A DNA stretch of 64,000 nucleotides, taken from Ceratorhiza oryzae-sativae. Lineage: Eukaryota > Basidiomycota > Agaricomycetes > Cantharellales > Ceratobasidiaceae. The position numbers were made by a program, and so were the translations under genes. Positions 20,697 to 34,930 of the stretch are shown here, one piece after another. The stretch is from the NCBI GenBank assembly GCA_030998015.1, contig JARWMV010000044.1:1-64000 (forward strand), written 5' to 3'. Position 1 is the stretch's first letter; every line of letters starts with the position of its first letter. Under the pieces are notes generated by a model that was given only the letters and a program-made list of their open reading frames with translations, made no database searches and was not told the DNA's origin.

Positions 20697-23230
20697 CGCC
20701 CCGGCTCACAACAGCCAGCAACCCGGGAGCGACCACGGCGGGGCTGTAATTTGAGTGAATGGCCCTCATCACCATCGACATACCGAACACTCGCCGACAA
20801 AACAGCAAAGAAGGCTATTAAAATCACTCCATGTCGCGGCTAGATGGCTTGACTGAGGGGTAAAAGCCGAATGTTTCAAAATAGGCTGGCGGAAATGTCA
20901 AATAAAGCAGGCTACGAGTAGTTTATATGTAGCACCGAGGAAAGTCCAGTCTGCTGTCGTCATAAACCAATCGCAACTCCTACCAGGATACCACCGAGAC
21001 TGCTCCGGGTATGTCAGATGACAGGAAGGCACGGGAAGGCTATGGGAGCAAAGTCTAGTGCTCATAAAGGTGTCCACGTGGTGAAAATAATATTGGTTCG
21101 CATATCAGCTATTGCCGACGAACCATGCAAGGCATCCGGGCCGGGCGTTTGTCAGATAGGCATGTGGTCAGTCCAAACGATAGCGACAATCTCGTGGACA
21201 GGACTGCAATTGATGGTGGCAATCGCGTATTTTTGGGTTTGATGTGTACGTTCTGTTCCAGAATTCAACAAACCTCCAACAAGATGTCGCCAGCAGCACG
21301 TAACGAGCTCTTCACCTGAACCAATTGATTCCGGTTCCGCCAGGTGCTTACTGCACGGGATAAATGATCATACCAGCAACCACCAAGCCTTCGAAAAGTG
21401 CAGCAATTCCAAATGATATAATTGTCGTCCAATATCTAACAATGCTCCAATCCATAATTTGTAATGGTAAACCTTGGTTTTAGGCCCTATGGAAAGCAAC
21501 TCGCCGACAAAACGAGGAATAGCCTTTTGATGGTAGTTCATACTGTTGAGGATATCTCAGGTGGAGCTCAAGGGCTAAAACCCCTGGAATTATAAAATTT
21601 GTCCCTTATCTCATAACTACAAGGGCTGATAAGCAAGAGAGCTTTCGCCCTGAGTCGGTGCACTCATAGCCCTGTCGCGAATGTTTAAGCCGTATAAACC
21701 TCGCACTCGCATCGTCGGCTTCCACAACTGAATCGGCATGGATATAATAGTATTTCTATCATTCCATTTCGGCCATGACGATGCGAGGCTTCATGATATG
21801 AGTCCAATTTTAGAAGGACACAGCAAAGCGAAAAAGAGAAAAGAAGAAGCAGAGGCTGTAGGCACCAGGTGCTAATCACTGAAAATGGGAGAATACGATA
21901 GTTTCGGCTAATGTACCGGTAGTTTTACAAGGCATGGAAATAGTTTTAATAAGCCAATAAACTCGTCAGAGAGACGTCTGCGCCAGTCATATTCCGAGGG
22001 ACCTGACAAAATGAGATGAGGCAACAGCAGCAGGAGGCGGCCTTTCGAGCCCAATGCGTCCCGCCGAACTGCGAACCACGAACTTCCAAACCTCCGCAAA
22101 TGACTCAAAGTAGTACACCACGGGCAAATTCCACTAGAGCCCGACTTTCAGCCAACCACGGATTCTTTCCATACCAAATTGGGCGCCACGAGTTCAATAG
22201 TTTCCCCTATTCACTCCTATACGCATGTACTAGCCTTTGAGCATCTTGTTCTGGCCGTACATTCGCTAATCTCAAGTGGCTTCGGAGAACCTCCATAATA
22301 CACTCCTGCCCGGGTCTAGCCATAAACCAAGGCTGACAGAATGCTTATCTCAGGGGATTTCAAAATGCTCTGACGCAGGGGAGCTGCATATGTGCGGTGG
22401 GATTACGAAGAACGACTCGACCGATTTACTTTGGCTGTAGGCGTCTGCCATGTTCAAAACCACATGCCACCTACACGTGTGTGAGCAGTAACAATTTCAC
22501 TTACAGAATCGGTGTCCCTTATTCACAACAAATCAAACAGATCTCGGCTGCTTGATAATTGTGGAGGCGGGTCTAGAAGACTTGTGCGGGAGGAATTGTG
22601 CGCCCAGAAGTACAAGCTATTTGATGTACATTCAATTACAGAGCCACCATAATGAGAAAATACCTGAGAAGAGCTGGAGGGCTGATGCAATTCGGGTTGT
22701 AGAATGCATATGTGCGCAAACAGGTTTTATAAGAATGTACCTCGTTGAGGGTCCTTTGCCTGTAGAAATTAAGGCCTCGAAACATTGATCCTAGTAACAT
22801 GGAAATTATTTTCCTCAGACGCACAAACATGATCCGTTTCATGTGTCGGCCGGGGCGATCGTGTGTGACGGGTAGCAGGTTCCTGCCTCACCATCAACAG
22901 CCCAATAGAGACATTATTAGCGAGAAACATGGGTTTAATACAAGCATGGACATGTCCTATCGGCGGCTTTGATATAGGGCAAGCCGCATATTCCATTCCC
23001 CCCGAGTTAGACACGGTGCGGTCATGGGACGGCTGATGCGTGAGAAATATCACGTGGCATAAGCGCTGTTTGGCGCGTGTTGATTCTGCGTGTGGTTGGT
23101 GGACTCGTGGTCACCGCCAACCTGTTCTTCCCTCTTCCATCGCCGACCTTCGCCAACACTCTTTTAACCCCGTAAATTCTGTGATTGCGCTGATTCTTTC
23201 TCGACTGTTTCCACTACTACTTCGTTCACG
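20697..23230. other. Long intergenic region before ARF6
   Basis: About 2.5 kb. Open frames are all under 90 codons and none resembles a known family. The final 60 bases before ARF6 are pyrimidine-rich (CTTTCTCGACTGTTTCC), a usual fungal promoter/leader feature. I see no RNA gene or repeat. Confidence 0.5.
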
Positions 23231-24105
23231 ATGGGTGCAAATCTGTCCAAGGCGCTCGGTACGTCCATCTTTTGCTGTCTATCATGCGATTGCTGATTCC
23301 CTTCCAGCCAAGCTCTTTGGCAACAAGGAGATGCGCCTGCTCATGCTTGGTCTCGACGCTGCCGGCAAGACAAGTGAGTTTCTCTGGCCGACCCAGTGCT
23401 CGTGGCGCTCACCTCGCCCTAGCCATCCTGTACAAACTCAAGCTAAACCAGAGCGTGACGACTATTCCCACTGGTTTGTCTGCCTCTTGTTCTGGCCTGA
23501 CCTGCGCTCATGCTTACCCACACTAGTTGGCTTCAACGTCGAGACGGTGACGTACAAGAACGTCAAGTTCAACGTGTGGGACGTCGGAGGGCAAGACAAG
23601 ATTCGACCACTATGGAGGCACTACTACACCGGTTCGTCTGCGTTTCTGATCCTCGGTCCCATCCGCACGTGCTGAACCGGCGGTAAAAAAAAAAAAAACC
23701 TACAGGTACGCAGGGCCTCGTGTTCGTCGTGGACTCGCAGGATCGCGAGCGCGTGGATGAGGCCAAGCAAGAGCTGCACCGGATCCTCGCGGATCGAGAG
23801 ATGAAGGACTGCCTGCTGCTTGTGTTTGCGAACAAGCAGGATTTGCCGGGTGGTGCGTCGTGTTTGTCGTGTGGCGGGGCTGAGCACTGACCGTGTTGTG
23901 CAGCCATGTCACCGGCCGAGGTCACGGAGAAGCTTGGCCTGCACCGGATGCGTGACCGCTCGTGGTACGTCCACCCCAGGTAGGTATCTCGGCTGCCGTT
24001 GCTCGTGTGCCTGCTCACGCCCTCCACAGCTGTGCTACCACCGGCGAGGGATTATTCGAGGGCCTGCAGTGGCTGTCCCAAAATGTCAAGAAGCGACAGC
24101 CATAG
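23231..24105 (+). CDS. ARF6: ARF6-type small GTPase
   Basis: Seven exons: 23231-23258, 23308-23373, 23423-23473, 23527-23631, 23706-23849, 23904-23979, 24030-24105, all with GT-AG introns. The product of about 180 residues starts MGANLSKAL (Gly2 for myristoylation), then P-loop GLDAAGKT, switch [13 protein letters not shown], switch [23 protein letters not shown] and CATTG. The N-terminus [20 protein letters not shown] and [23 protein letters not shown] fit ARF6 rather than ARF1. ARF6 controls plasma-membrane endocytic traffic and, in fungi, polarity. An intron carries a run of 14 A's near 23685. No frame defect. Confidence 0.93.
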
Positions 24106-24398
24106 GCCCCCAGCATTCAGGTGTAGCGCTGCGCGCGTGTGTAGAGTCTGTGTTTCGGTTTCTCCTCTTCCTATTTTCTTGATCTTGTTTTCCTTATCGC
24201 TCTGTACGGGGGTTAATACGCAGCAGGTTGATCGGTTGGTTGGGTATATAAACTCATAACGGCTTTTTCCTGATCGGAATCTTATGTCTGGTCTCATCAC
24301 GAGAAACGAGCAATGCATTTTTTGGTGTTTTACTTTCTTTTTTTTTATTCAGTCGGCGGTGGTGTGCCGTTCATTACATTTTGGACATCAGACAGAAT

Positions 24399-25625
<1,227 letters not shown>

Positions 25626-25714
25626 GGTCGTCGATCAGGCTAGGTCGGCCCGTGTCACGTGCGGTGGCGATGTCCCACGCGGGGGGGTCTCGTTCCCTGC
25701 GGTCGCCCACCACC
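25626..25714. promoter_or_regulatory. Compact bidirectional promoter HEM2 / LRR gene
   Basis: Only 89 bp separate the two divergent start codons. It contains CACGTG, an E-box, at 25656-25661, and no TATA box. Such an E-box can bind bHLH factors; its role here is inferred. Confidence 0.5.
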
Positions 25715-27820
25715 ATGCCGCTCGTGGTCGAGACCGAGCCCGGCGACGACTACATTCGCCGCCACGCCGCCTTTATCCGCACCCACGAGCAGCGCCTCGC
25801 CGATGCCGGCTTTGGCAGGCGGGCCCAGCGCAACAGCGCGCCCGCCGCCCTGCCCAATATGCTCTACTGGATGGGGCTCGGTCCGTCGAGCACGCCGGCG
25901 CCCGGTATGGTCCTCACCTCGGACCTCCACCACATATTCTACCTGCTGATGCGATTCGAGGCCCTCGACCTCCCCACCGGCCCCCTCGACGTCAAGCTCC
26001 TCAATCCCACCCGCCCGATCTCGTTTGCGTCCCAGCTCGCGACCGGAGACCGTGCAGATGCCGTCTCGATTCGCTCTAGCTCCGCGATGAGCACCATGTC
26101 TCGGCTCTCGCTCGGCGCAGGCTGGTGGGGCCGTGCTCCGCCACCCCCGGTCGACACCGAGCTCAAGTACATCTACAGTGCCTTTACCAAACTTCCTGCC
26201 TTGTCTATCAAACAGGCCGGCCTCAAGCTCATTGCCGAGCTCGCACAGGACCCGCTCGGACCAAGTCATTCCGTTTGACTGTTTCAAGAACCTGCAGAGC
26301 TTGGAGCTGTTCGATGTCGACCCCAGAGCGATATTGGGTTGGGATAGGCTCGCGGACGGGTTGCGGAGCCTGACTATCAAACGGAGCGGCCTGGAGGATG
26401 TCTCGGATATCTTAATTGACGCAGTCGTGGACGATCCGCTCAGGCGAGAGGGACAGCCAGCGCCCAAACGTCGGCGAACACACCGGCCTTCCTCAACCTC
26501 ACGAAACAACTCTTGGCGAACCAACCAGATTCCACCAACAGTGCCTGAAGACGCCCCCGACCCACTCCCGAACCCAGCAAGGATACCCCAGAAGAGCCCG
26601 ATCAACCTCCAACACTCCCTCCCCACAAGTGGTCTCGACTACGTCATCTCTCCCTGGCTGACAATGCCCTCACGTTTTTCCCTACGGCGCCCCTCGCCAA
26701 TCTTACGTACCTCACCCACCTCGATCTCTCCTCCAATCTCCTCGTGGCCGTTCCTCCTGGCTTGGGTGCCCTCTATAACCTCGTCTCACTCAACCTGTCA
26801 GACAACATGATTGATTCCGTGTTGGGGATATACACTACTCTTGGCTCGATCACCAACCTAGATCTGTCCCGGAACAGACTTGAGAGCTTGTGCGGCCTGG
26901 AACGACTTGCCGCGCTTGAGCGGGTTGATATTCGCTCAAACTATATAGAAGAGAGTGCCGAGGTGGGCCGCCTCGTTGCACTGCCCAATGTATGCAATAT
27001 TAGCGTCGAGGGCAACCCCTTTACCGATATTGAAGACGAGTACCGCGCACGATGCTTCGAGTATTTCCTCAAAGAGAACAAGAATATCACCCTCGACGGC
27101 ACTGCTCCCACATTCTACGACAGACGAAGTATCGCCGTTTCGGCCCCGGAACCACCCCCGATCGAGCCCGCACCTGCACCTAGCCCCAATGTTGTAGCGG
27201 TCGCAGCACCTCGTCCTCCCCCGACCAAACCCTCACCTAAACTCGTTCCGGCTGCGGCCCCACCGTCAATCCCCATCTCACCTAAACCAAAACCCGTCAT
27301 CCACCACGCGAAACCACGTAAACGTAAACCGACTCGAATCGTCGAACTTGATGCGCCCAACGCACATTCGAGAGAAAGCTCAAACGTGAGCATGCTGAGC
27401 TCGAGCCCGGGACAGATGGGTGCAGGGATGTTGAGCTCATCGCCTCAGTCCGAGTCCAACGTTCCGCCTCCAGCCCCCGTTTCGACGGGACGAGGCCGAC
27501 CTGCGCGTCAAGCGACGCATGCTATGCCATCTCCCATTCGAGAAGACACTGAGCCACTTTCCCCCTCTGCTCAGCCCCCTCGTCCGAGTGCTCACAGGCG
27601 CCAAACTTCCGGCTCTTCCCTGGCTACGCCTACTGGTGTGTCCCGGAGTGCGAAACGGCGCGCACGGGCGTCTGCGACCACGTACGAACCTGCCCCGGAA
27701 TCCACCGCGGCGGACGATGCAGAGGCATTCAGACGCAAAATGGAGGCACTCAGGGCCGAGGTTGGAGATAGTTGGCTCAAGGTCCTGAGCCAACAGCAGC
27801 AGGGTGGGGTGGCTTCGTGA
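25715..27820 (+). CDS. Leucine-rich repeat protein (STK11IP/fungal LRR type)
   Basis: Starts MPLVVETEPGDDYIRRH. An N-terminal domain (YWMGLGP..., LTSDLHHIFYLLMRFEALDLP) precedes VIPFDCFKNLQSLELFDVDP, resembling LKB1-interacting LRR proteins. LRRs follow at about 26630-27010 (LRHLSLADNALTFFP, LTHLDLSSNLLVAVP, LVSLNLSDNMI, ITNLDLSRNRLESL), then an LRR cap (GNPFTDIEDEYRARCFEYF). The C-terminal ~230 residues are Pro/Ser-rich and basic (HHAKPRKRKPTR), ending at 27820. The frame changes at about 26255-26265, where no intron fits, and again between about 26470 and 26620, where a Pro/Ser-rich insert makes exon limits unclear. Function unknown; likely a scaffold. Confidence 0.7.
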
Positions 27821-28606
27821 GCTCTGCTGTCGTTTCGGGTGAGTTGCGAAACTGGCTTCACGCTGCAAGCATTGACCATTTTCTCTAGCTTCATTTGTCT
27901 CGGTTTTAGAAGTATCTTGGTTAATGCTTTGCTCACTTTGGCACATTTGTATGATTTGTACGAGGGGTTCTTTAATAATTTAATTTGCATATTGGGGTTG
28001 ATCTCCGGTTTCGATTAGATTACATAAGGATCTTACCCCACGCCGACCGCAGAAACCACAAGAGCCTTACTACCGATAAGAGCGAGTTGCCCAACATATA
28101 CCAGCTCGAATAAGCTCAGACACCATTCAAGCGAGCCTTAGTAAAGTCCTCGGGCGTTTGAAGTTAGCCTATTTATAAGCGGCAGGTGTCCCGTGAGTCT
28201 TATGTCAACTGGTTGCACATGACAATCATCAGATGGGCACAACGCGCCTGTAGCTATTCAGATCCTAGCATAACGGGAATACTAGGTTGATCCTAGCCGA
28301 AGCGGCTAGTTGCTTCGTCCCCGGTGGTTTATATTTATCGTACCTCCCGCCCGCATGAGTCTGTCACGAAGCTCGGCGTTCCTCAACCATATCCTCGTGC
28401 TAACGTTCCACAGAAGCTTTGGTCATGAATCGCGAGCCAGCGCGCGCGGAATTTCCTCTCCTTGTCCGCATGGAATTGGTCCAGCGATCATCTCACCTGG
28501 GGGGTTCATGTCTCGCTTTAGCCTAGCAGAATCAGAGACGCGTCGGTCGGCGTTTACTGACAGCGTACGAGTCCGAGGATGAACGTGGGCCATGTGGCTG
28601 TCACGA
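27821..28606. other. Intergenic, LRR gene to lipase
   Basis: 3' flank of the LRR gene and upstream region of the lipase gene. No gene-like frame or repeat seen. Confidence 0.5.
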
Positions 28607-28614
28607 TATATAAA
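28607..28614 (+). promoter_or_regulatory. TATA box of the lipase gene
   Basis: TATATAAA, 99 bp upstream of the lipase start codon, well placed for a core promoter. Confidence 0.6.
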
Positions 28615-28712
28615 CAACGTTTCTCAACCTACGACTCCGTCGCCTTTTGCTCCTCTCGTGGCCGCCGTTCAAGCAGATCAAGATCTTTAGTCCGTTTCGA
28701 TCCTTACACACT

Positions 28713-30048
28713 ATGCTTTCTGCTTGGACCGCCCTCCTGTTGGCTGGTGCTGCCTTGGCCGCGCCCATGCCGGTCGAACGGGATACGACTTATACGGTCA
28801 TGTCTGCGTCGACCATCTCGACCTATGCACCATACACTCATTTTGCTGGTGCTGCCTACTGCTCGACTGCGAACACTTGGACTTGCGGTGAGCTCGAGAA
28901 ATGCAATAGTCGTGATCAAATCTCATCATGCGGGTGATCTGGCAGCCCATTGCAAGAGCCTTCCTGGATTCGTTGTATACGCGACCGGCGGAGACGGAGA
29001 TGCTGTCCCAAAATGTGGGTATCCGTTATTCTATCGTGGGCGTAAAATTAAGCGCAGTGGTCTATTAGGGTACGTCGGATGGTGGCCAACCCAGTCCACG
29101 GTTGTCGTAGGCCATCAGGGCACCGACCCGAGTAAATTGTGGGTGACGTCTGCTCTCCCTGTGTTTACCACTTTAACTGTGATTCATTTAGCGAGTCGCT
29201 TCTGAACGACGCCGAGGCCGTTCGAAGCTCTCTCGATCCCACCTTGTTCCCTGGAGTGCCAAGCAGCGTGCACGCCCATGACGGGTTCCAGGGCGCCCAT
29301 GCAGACTCTGCGCCCCAAGTATTGGCTGCGGTCAAGAAAGTTATTTCGGATCGTGGTGCTACCAAGGTTTTGGCTGTTGGGCATTCGTTGGGTACGCATA
29401 CATGAGGCTCTTTCTCCTATTTGTTCGTAATAACACTCCGATCAAAAGGCGGCGCTATTGCGACCTTGGACGCACTCTATTTCAAGCTCAATCTCCCCTC
29501 CAACATTGCGATAAAGGCGGTTACCTACGGTCTTCCACGCGTAAGTCATTTGTAGCCTTGAATCTACTAGTACTCATTTGGATTGCGAACAGGTCGGGAA
29601 CGCCGATTTCGCCAACTACTTGGACTCGAAGGTATGCAGAATTACTTCTAACAGGGAGATCACCATCTCACAAAGCGCTCGATAGGTCCCCGACTTTGCG
29701 CATGTTACCAACAAGAAGGATGTTGTTCCCATCCTTCCGGGTTAGTAACAGTGTTAAATTCAAATATTAGCTGCGAGGCTTACCATTACCTATGTAGGTC
29801 GCTTCTTAGGCTACGCCCATCCTAACGGGGAGAAGCATATCGTGGCTGCCGGTCAATGGGATGCATGCGACGGTAAGAAACTGGCAAGGCGCTCGGCATC
29901 CGGGGTTTTAATCGTCCCTTGTTCAATAGGACACGATAATACTAGCACAAATTGCTCGACTGGCGCAGTGGCCAACATTTTCGTGGGCAGCATCGACGAC
30001 CACCTCGGACCATATGAGGGCATTTATCTCGGAGGAGATAGGTGCTAG
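28713..30048 (+). CDS. Secreted fungal class 3 lipase
   Basis: Signal peptide MLSAWTALLLAGAALAAP, then YAPYTHFAGAAYC and, after an intron at 28888-28945, CAHCKSLPGFVVYATGGDGDAVPKW. GHQGTDP is the oxyanion-region motif. The nucleophile elbow GHSLGG is split by an intron (about 29389-29448). VTNKKDVVPILP supplies the catalytic Asp and DDHLGPYEGIYLGG the His. Stop TAG at 30046-30048. Frames join cleanly at each GT-AG intron, giving a protein of about 300 residues, normal for the Rhizomucor/Thermomyces lipase fold. It hydrolyses acylglycerols outside the cell. Confidence 0.88.
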
Positions 30049-30425
30049 GCAATAACAAAAAATGGCACCGTTGAACCGCGTTCTTTGTACATTTTTTCTA
30101 CTGGGTTTATGCGATTAAAATTTTGGATTCGCTCGGGATTATTCTCAAATGCATCGCCCCCCTCGGAGGCCAAAAGGATGAAGCTAGATCCACGGTATAC
30201 ACACCCGATCATGGCTCACATTGAAGACGATGCCATGTTTCAACGCTCATCGTCTCGCATCCCCAGGAGTTTTGAGGATGAATATGCTTGGGCTAGTGTG
30301 CTACGCCTCACCCTTCGATCCAGGGGGGTATAGGATAGGGGATTGCCCTACCCCCTGTGCTGACCCATACCACTGATCCAAGCTCTCGATCGGCGCTTGT
30401 GTTGTCCGATGTCGCGTAATTCGAA
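30049..30425. other. Intergenic, lipase to HEM14
   Basis: 3' flank of the lipase and promoter of HEM14; a short open frame at 30085-30333 shows no recognisable family. Confidence 0.45.
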
Positions 30426-32042
30426 ATGATTTTTGCTGGCTTGATGACGACAACCATCGGGATCCTTGGCGGCGGAATTTCTGGGCTATCCGCTGCTTTC
30501 CATCTCTCGCGCCGTCTTGTCCAAACCAAACGTTAAAATCATCCTCATAGAGAGCTCCAAGCGGCTAGGTGGCTGGATCAAAAGCGAACATGCAACTGTC
30601 CATACTGAAGGAAAAGCCCACGCGATTACTCTGGAGTCGGGGCCACGCACACTTCGTCCCAAGAGCTTGGAGATGCTAGAACTGGTAATGAAACTGCACT
30701 CTCCTCGATTCCTAGCTGACGCCAAAGTTTGAAGATTCACCTGCTTGGTCTGGAACCGTCTCTTGCCCTCATCCCACACTCGCATCCCGCAGCGCGCAAT
30801 CGTTTTGTTTACTTCCCCGAGACCGGAATAACTCGCCTTCCGTATAATATCCCTTCCCTGGTCCTGTCCCAGTTTCAATCTCGCGCCTCACTTGGTAGCT
30901 TGCTACCAGCTGCTATAGCCGAGCCTTTCCGGCCAAAGAAACCGCCCACCAGGGATCACAGATGAATCGTTTGACTCGTTTATATCTCGCCGTTTCGGAG
31001 CTGAATTCGCGCGCCGTTTTGGTAGCTCCCTCGTCCACGGCATCTATGCCGCTGATTCACGCAAACTTAGTATGCGAGCCGCGTTTGGCCAAGTATGGGA
31101 TGCAGAAACCGCCGGAGGGGGGAGTGTAGTGAGAGGCATCATACGAGCCCCCAAGACGGACGCAAGCTTGAATCCCAACGAATTTGAGCTTGGAAACATG
31201 CTGGATATCATGCAAGGTGTCAACGTATTCGGGTTTCGAAACGGCATGGAGAGCATCAGCCGCGCCCTCAGCAATGCGCTTCAAGGAGACCCGCGGATCG
31301 AAGTTCGGATTGCTGAGGGGGTCCAAGGCATCCGTCCTTCTGGCTCGAATAGCAATCTCATGGTGAGTTCAAGTGGCGTTTTGGCTCAAATTTCTGCAAT
31401 TCTGATTTCAGAAAGCAGATAGACACGACCCGCGGAAAGTACGAATTCTCTCATGTAATCTCAACCGTCCCTCTCACTGCTCTATCGATCCTACTACCCA
31501 TGGATCAAAAACTGCCGCATCTCACTCACAACCCTTCTAGTTCGGTACACGTCGCCAATATAGTCTTTCCGCCTTCTCCAGTCCCAATTCATCCCCCCGG
31601 TTTTGGCTATCTGGTTCCCCGCCCACCACATGATTATGGCTCTTCAGAAAGCCCGGTTCTAGGCTGTGTTTTCGACTCGACGGTTTCGTCAAACTCTCGT
31701 CCGACAGTTGTTACAATGATGTTGGGCGGGCCATTTTCGACTCCAGAGTCCATCCCACGAGATAGAATTCTTGATCGCTTAGCGATGCACCTGGGCGCAG
31801 CATCCTTACCGGAACCCCTTCTCTTCAGATATCATATACAAACAAATTGCATTCCAACTCCGTTGGTCGGCCATCTTGACCGAATGGCTGAATTGAAGGA
31901 GGCCGCCCAACGGGAGTGGAAAGGAAGATTGCATATTATTGGATCTGGTGTTGGAGGTGTAAGTCTAGGAGACTGCGTGCGGGATGGACGCAGCGCCGCT
32001 ATCAACATCGCCAGTCTATTGAAACATAGCACGCCATTCTGA
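30426..32042 (+). CDS. HEM14: Protoporphyrinogen oxidase, with two frame breaks
   Basis: Start is ATG 30426 or 30444 (MTTTIGILGGGISGLSAAFHL), giving the FAD-binding GxGxxG. Next IILIESSKRLGGW, then an intron (about 30687-30745) to IHLLGLEPSLALIP, NRFVYFPETGITRLP, DESFDSFISRRFGAEFARRFGSSLVHGIYAAD, FGFRNGMESI, and the C-terminal IIGSGVGGVSLGDCVRDGR, stop at 32040-32042. Two single-base shifts break the frame: near 30519 (after HLSRRL) and near 30948 (KKPP to GITDE). Neither can be an intron. The enzyme makes protoporphyrin IX, the penultimate heme step, at the mitochondrial inner membrane. Either an indel-bearing assembly or a decaying copy. Confidence 0.85.
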
Positions 32043-32221
32043 GCGATGTAGGTAATATGTATTTTAGTTTAGCTTTTCTTTCGGTTTGGGCGTTCAGGAG
32101 GCATTAATGGACACAGAACTTTGTAACACTCCCTGAGGCAACACAAGCCAACCCCCTTTTTCGATTCCAATCAGAATCTGTCGAATTCACCAACAAAACT
32201 ACGTACATATCTGTACTGCAC

Positions 32222-32984
32222 CTAGAACATTGCGCTATTAATATCGATGTCATCCAGATCGCCCGGGCCCTCAGAAATCACATCGATCGCAGTCTTTTTT
32301 GTTACAGTATGCCGTTCAGCAGGTAACCCGGCCTTGATCTTGGCCAGTTCTCTCCACCTCTCGAGATCGTCTGGGTATTTTTTATTGCCGTTTGATTGGC
32401 CAGGCTGACTCCAATGACTGAACGTAAAATATTCACTCAATCTGGCTGTTCAAATTGGTTTTCTATGTTCTCTTACCCATGAGAAAAGGCCTAATATTCC
32501 ACGTCTCAATCAGAATCCGCAATGGGACGCAAAACGGTCACTTGCCATGAACGATGTCATCATCTTTTGCGGCAAATCCACGATAATAGAGATCATTGTG
32601 TCAGTCTCTTCCACCTGACGAAGCGTGCTGCTTAACCATGGCCATCATAACAAGATTGCGGCTCGCTTACCCAGCTGATTTGGAAAATCTCATCTGTGCG
32701 CACTTCTTCTACGTAGCAACGCTGATAGCATACACGCCCCTTTAACGGCCCGCTGTGACTGTTCAAACGGAACTCTTAGTCGTTCATAAGACCTAAATCC
32801 AAGCTAAGAAATTCTCACAGAGCTGGCAACGCGAGGAACACAATAATTAGCGGGTCTGCTTGCGGATCAAATGTCCAATCTCACCATAGACAAGAACGTC
32901 CTCCGATTTGAGCCAGAATTGATATTTCCAGCCATTCTCCTGAGAATACTGGAGGTTCTTGTTAACGATACTGGACAAGGTCAT
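32222..32984 (-). CDS. Phenolic acid decarboxylase-like protein, paralog A
   Basis: Start at 32984 gives MTLSSIVNKNLQYSQENGWKYQFWLKSE; later exons give a GPLKGR...CYVEEVRTDEIFQISW stretch and VEETDTM. The last exon, ending at 32222, has FSHWSQPGQ and DLERWRELAKIKAGLPAERH. The YxxENGWKYxxxxK and VEETDT patterns match phenolic acid decarboxylases (PadC-like, small calycin-fold enzymes of ~170 residues), which convert ferulate and p-coumarate to vinylphenols without cofactor. About 44% of visible C-terminal residues match paralog B. Exon limits were inferred by eye. Confidence 0.65.
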
Positions 32985-33454
32985 ATCGGGGGAGCGAGGT
33001 TGAGACAACGGGTCCGGGCTGGCGAATAAATGTAGCCTCGTATGATGCCCCTAAATCGTGCATTACGCCGACACGCATTTGGTTGCTCCGCGATCAGACG
33101 CGATAAGCGCTCATCAGCCCCGCTAAAAACGGTACATAAAATGCAGTCAAGCCTACTTTGTTGACTTGGATTGTATCAGGTATGGGGTACCTCGCAGGAC
33201 GTTCAATGTGTGAGAATGAAATATATGTCACCTATTAGCCGTGGACACCTGTGTATGAGGAATTCGGTCACAGACGTAACAGCCAGGGAGAAGGATTGGC
33301 GTATAGGCTGAGCTACAATATTAGCCCCAGAAGCTCAGGGGTTATGCTTTTGACTATGTACGAGCGGGACCAAGGATTTTAGTTATTGAATCAAGCACTG
33401 CATTCGCCATTGAACTCGTGTTTCAACTTGGTCATTACGGGTCATATATCGACC
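32985..33454. other. Intergenic, decarboxylase A promoter
   Basis: Upstream region of paralog A and 3' flank of the ASCC1-like gene. No further feature recognised. Confidence 0.4.
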
Positions 33455-34525
33455 CTACCATTCTATCCCCCCAACGCGAACGTATCTCCCAGCCTCATCG
33501 TGGGATCCCATGCGACATATCTTGAGCTCCCTGACAATGAGGGTTGGGGGAGACGATAACAGTGTTCCAGTAATATCTGGATTTTGGGCGATTGCCTTCT
33601 CGATTTCTGATACCGAGAACGGAATTCCATGAGGGCCTCTTCTGTTACCAGGCCTACGGTGTGATGTGTTCAAGATGGTGCAATGGAGCTGGATGAAACC
33701 TCAGGATGATGCGACTCTGATGGACTGCATGTACCAACCTTCAGTGGACGTCGATCCGTCACAAAGTCCGCCTCACGAAATTTATTATGGACCATCTCTA
33801 AAGGGGAAGATCAATTATGAGGTTGATATTGAGCCCATGGTTCCGCTTACGTAGTAACCTCACACTTTGCAAGTGTTCCTCGGTCTTCGGCAGAGTACTT
33901 GACGGACCGAAATACATTACATCTGCTTCTCCTTGAGGAGAACGTCGCATGACTGTAAGTTCATCCAGGGTGAGCCGAAGTGGCTGATTGTTCAAATACT
34001 GCTGAATATCTGGTTTGAGTTGTTGGAGAAGGTTGAGAGCGTCTTGAATCGTTTTACGTTGTGGTGTCTCTGGTTCCTGGTTTATGTCTGATGGTGCGCC
34101 AGATCTTGTTGCGGGAGCATCATCAAGAGCCATGACACCAAGGGTCAAATGCAGGCGAGCCGGAGAAATAACAATCGAAGGGTCCAAGCCAGTGATCGGA
34201 GAAGGGAGAGCAAGTAAAGCGCTCCCTATATTTGCGACTTTAGATGTGAATTCTGGAATATGATCCTTGGACAGGTCGATTCACTTCATGTCAATACTCT
34301 AGATATGGAACTTACGAGCGGGACGCTTATGACTGCGATTTTTGGTTAGCATTTCATATATACATGTGCTGTTGATACTCACAATGTGTCGGCCTTTCGC
34401 GCCTTTGATTTAATACTTTGCTGATGGGACTGTTCCTCGTCCCCCCATCCGCGTCGAGATCCCCTGATGAAGCCAGTTCCGCGATTACCAATGTGATTGG
34501 TTTGACCAGTGGCGATTTGGCTCAT
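33455..34525 (-). CDS. ASCC1/AKAP7-like 2H phosphoesterase-fold protein
   Basis: Start at 34525 gives MSQIATGQTNHIGN, then a basic stretch. The central exon (34187-33840) begins near SIVISPARLHLTLGVMAL, holding the first HxT motif, then IQDALNLLQQLKPDIQQYL, LTLDELTVM and FGPS. The last exon has the second HxT, LHCTILNTSHRR, then RRGPHGIPFSVSEIEKAI and VREL.ICRMGSHDEAGRYVRVGGIEW, with the stop at 33455. Two HxT motifs and this order fit the 2'-5' RNA ligase-like domain of activating signal cointegrator 1 subunit 1. No KH domain is evident in this model. Likely role in RNA or ubiquitin-linked repair processes, by family only. Confidence 0.72.
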
Positions 34526-34930
34526 GGTAGGCGATCCTTGTCTAATTGTATGTTGTACTAGAGTAATGCGCATGCACTGCTCTACAGGTTTCACTGTTGG
34601 GATCTCCGATGTGGCGGTTAGTGACAGCAGCAAACAGACTTGTACCTGTTATGGCAGACGAGCAATCAAGCGATCGTGTCATTTGTCCTTAGGCCCTGAT
34701 GACCAGTTTGTCGCAAGAGGTATCCCAAACAAGTGTTTCGAGATTTCGCGAGGGGCTTAGAGCCCAGTGTATTTTTCCGTGTATACGCACACAAATTTCA
34801 GGTGGCTGAATCAGTTGCACAAATGAGATGTCACGATGACAAGACGAACCCTGCGGTCTGTAAATAGATTTACAGAACCGTCACATTATATATCCATCAA
34901 GCCTATTCATATTAGTAATGGCATTACGAT
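34526..34930. other. Intergenic, ASCC1-like promoter to decarboxylase B
   Basis: Upstream region of the ASCC1-like gene and 3' flank of paralog B. Nothing else recognised. Confidence 0.4.
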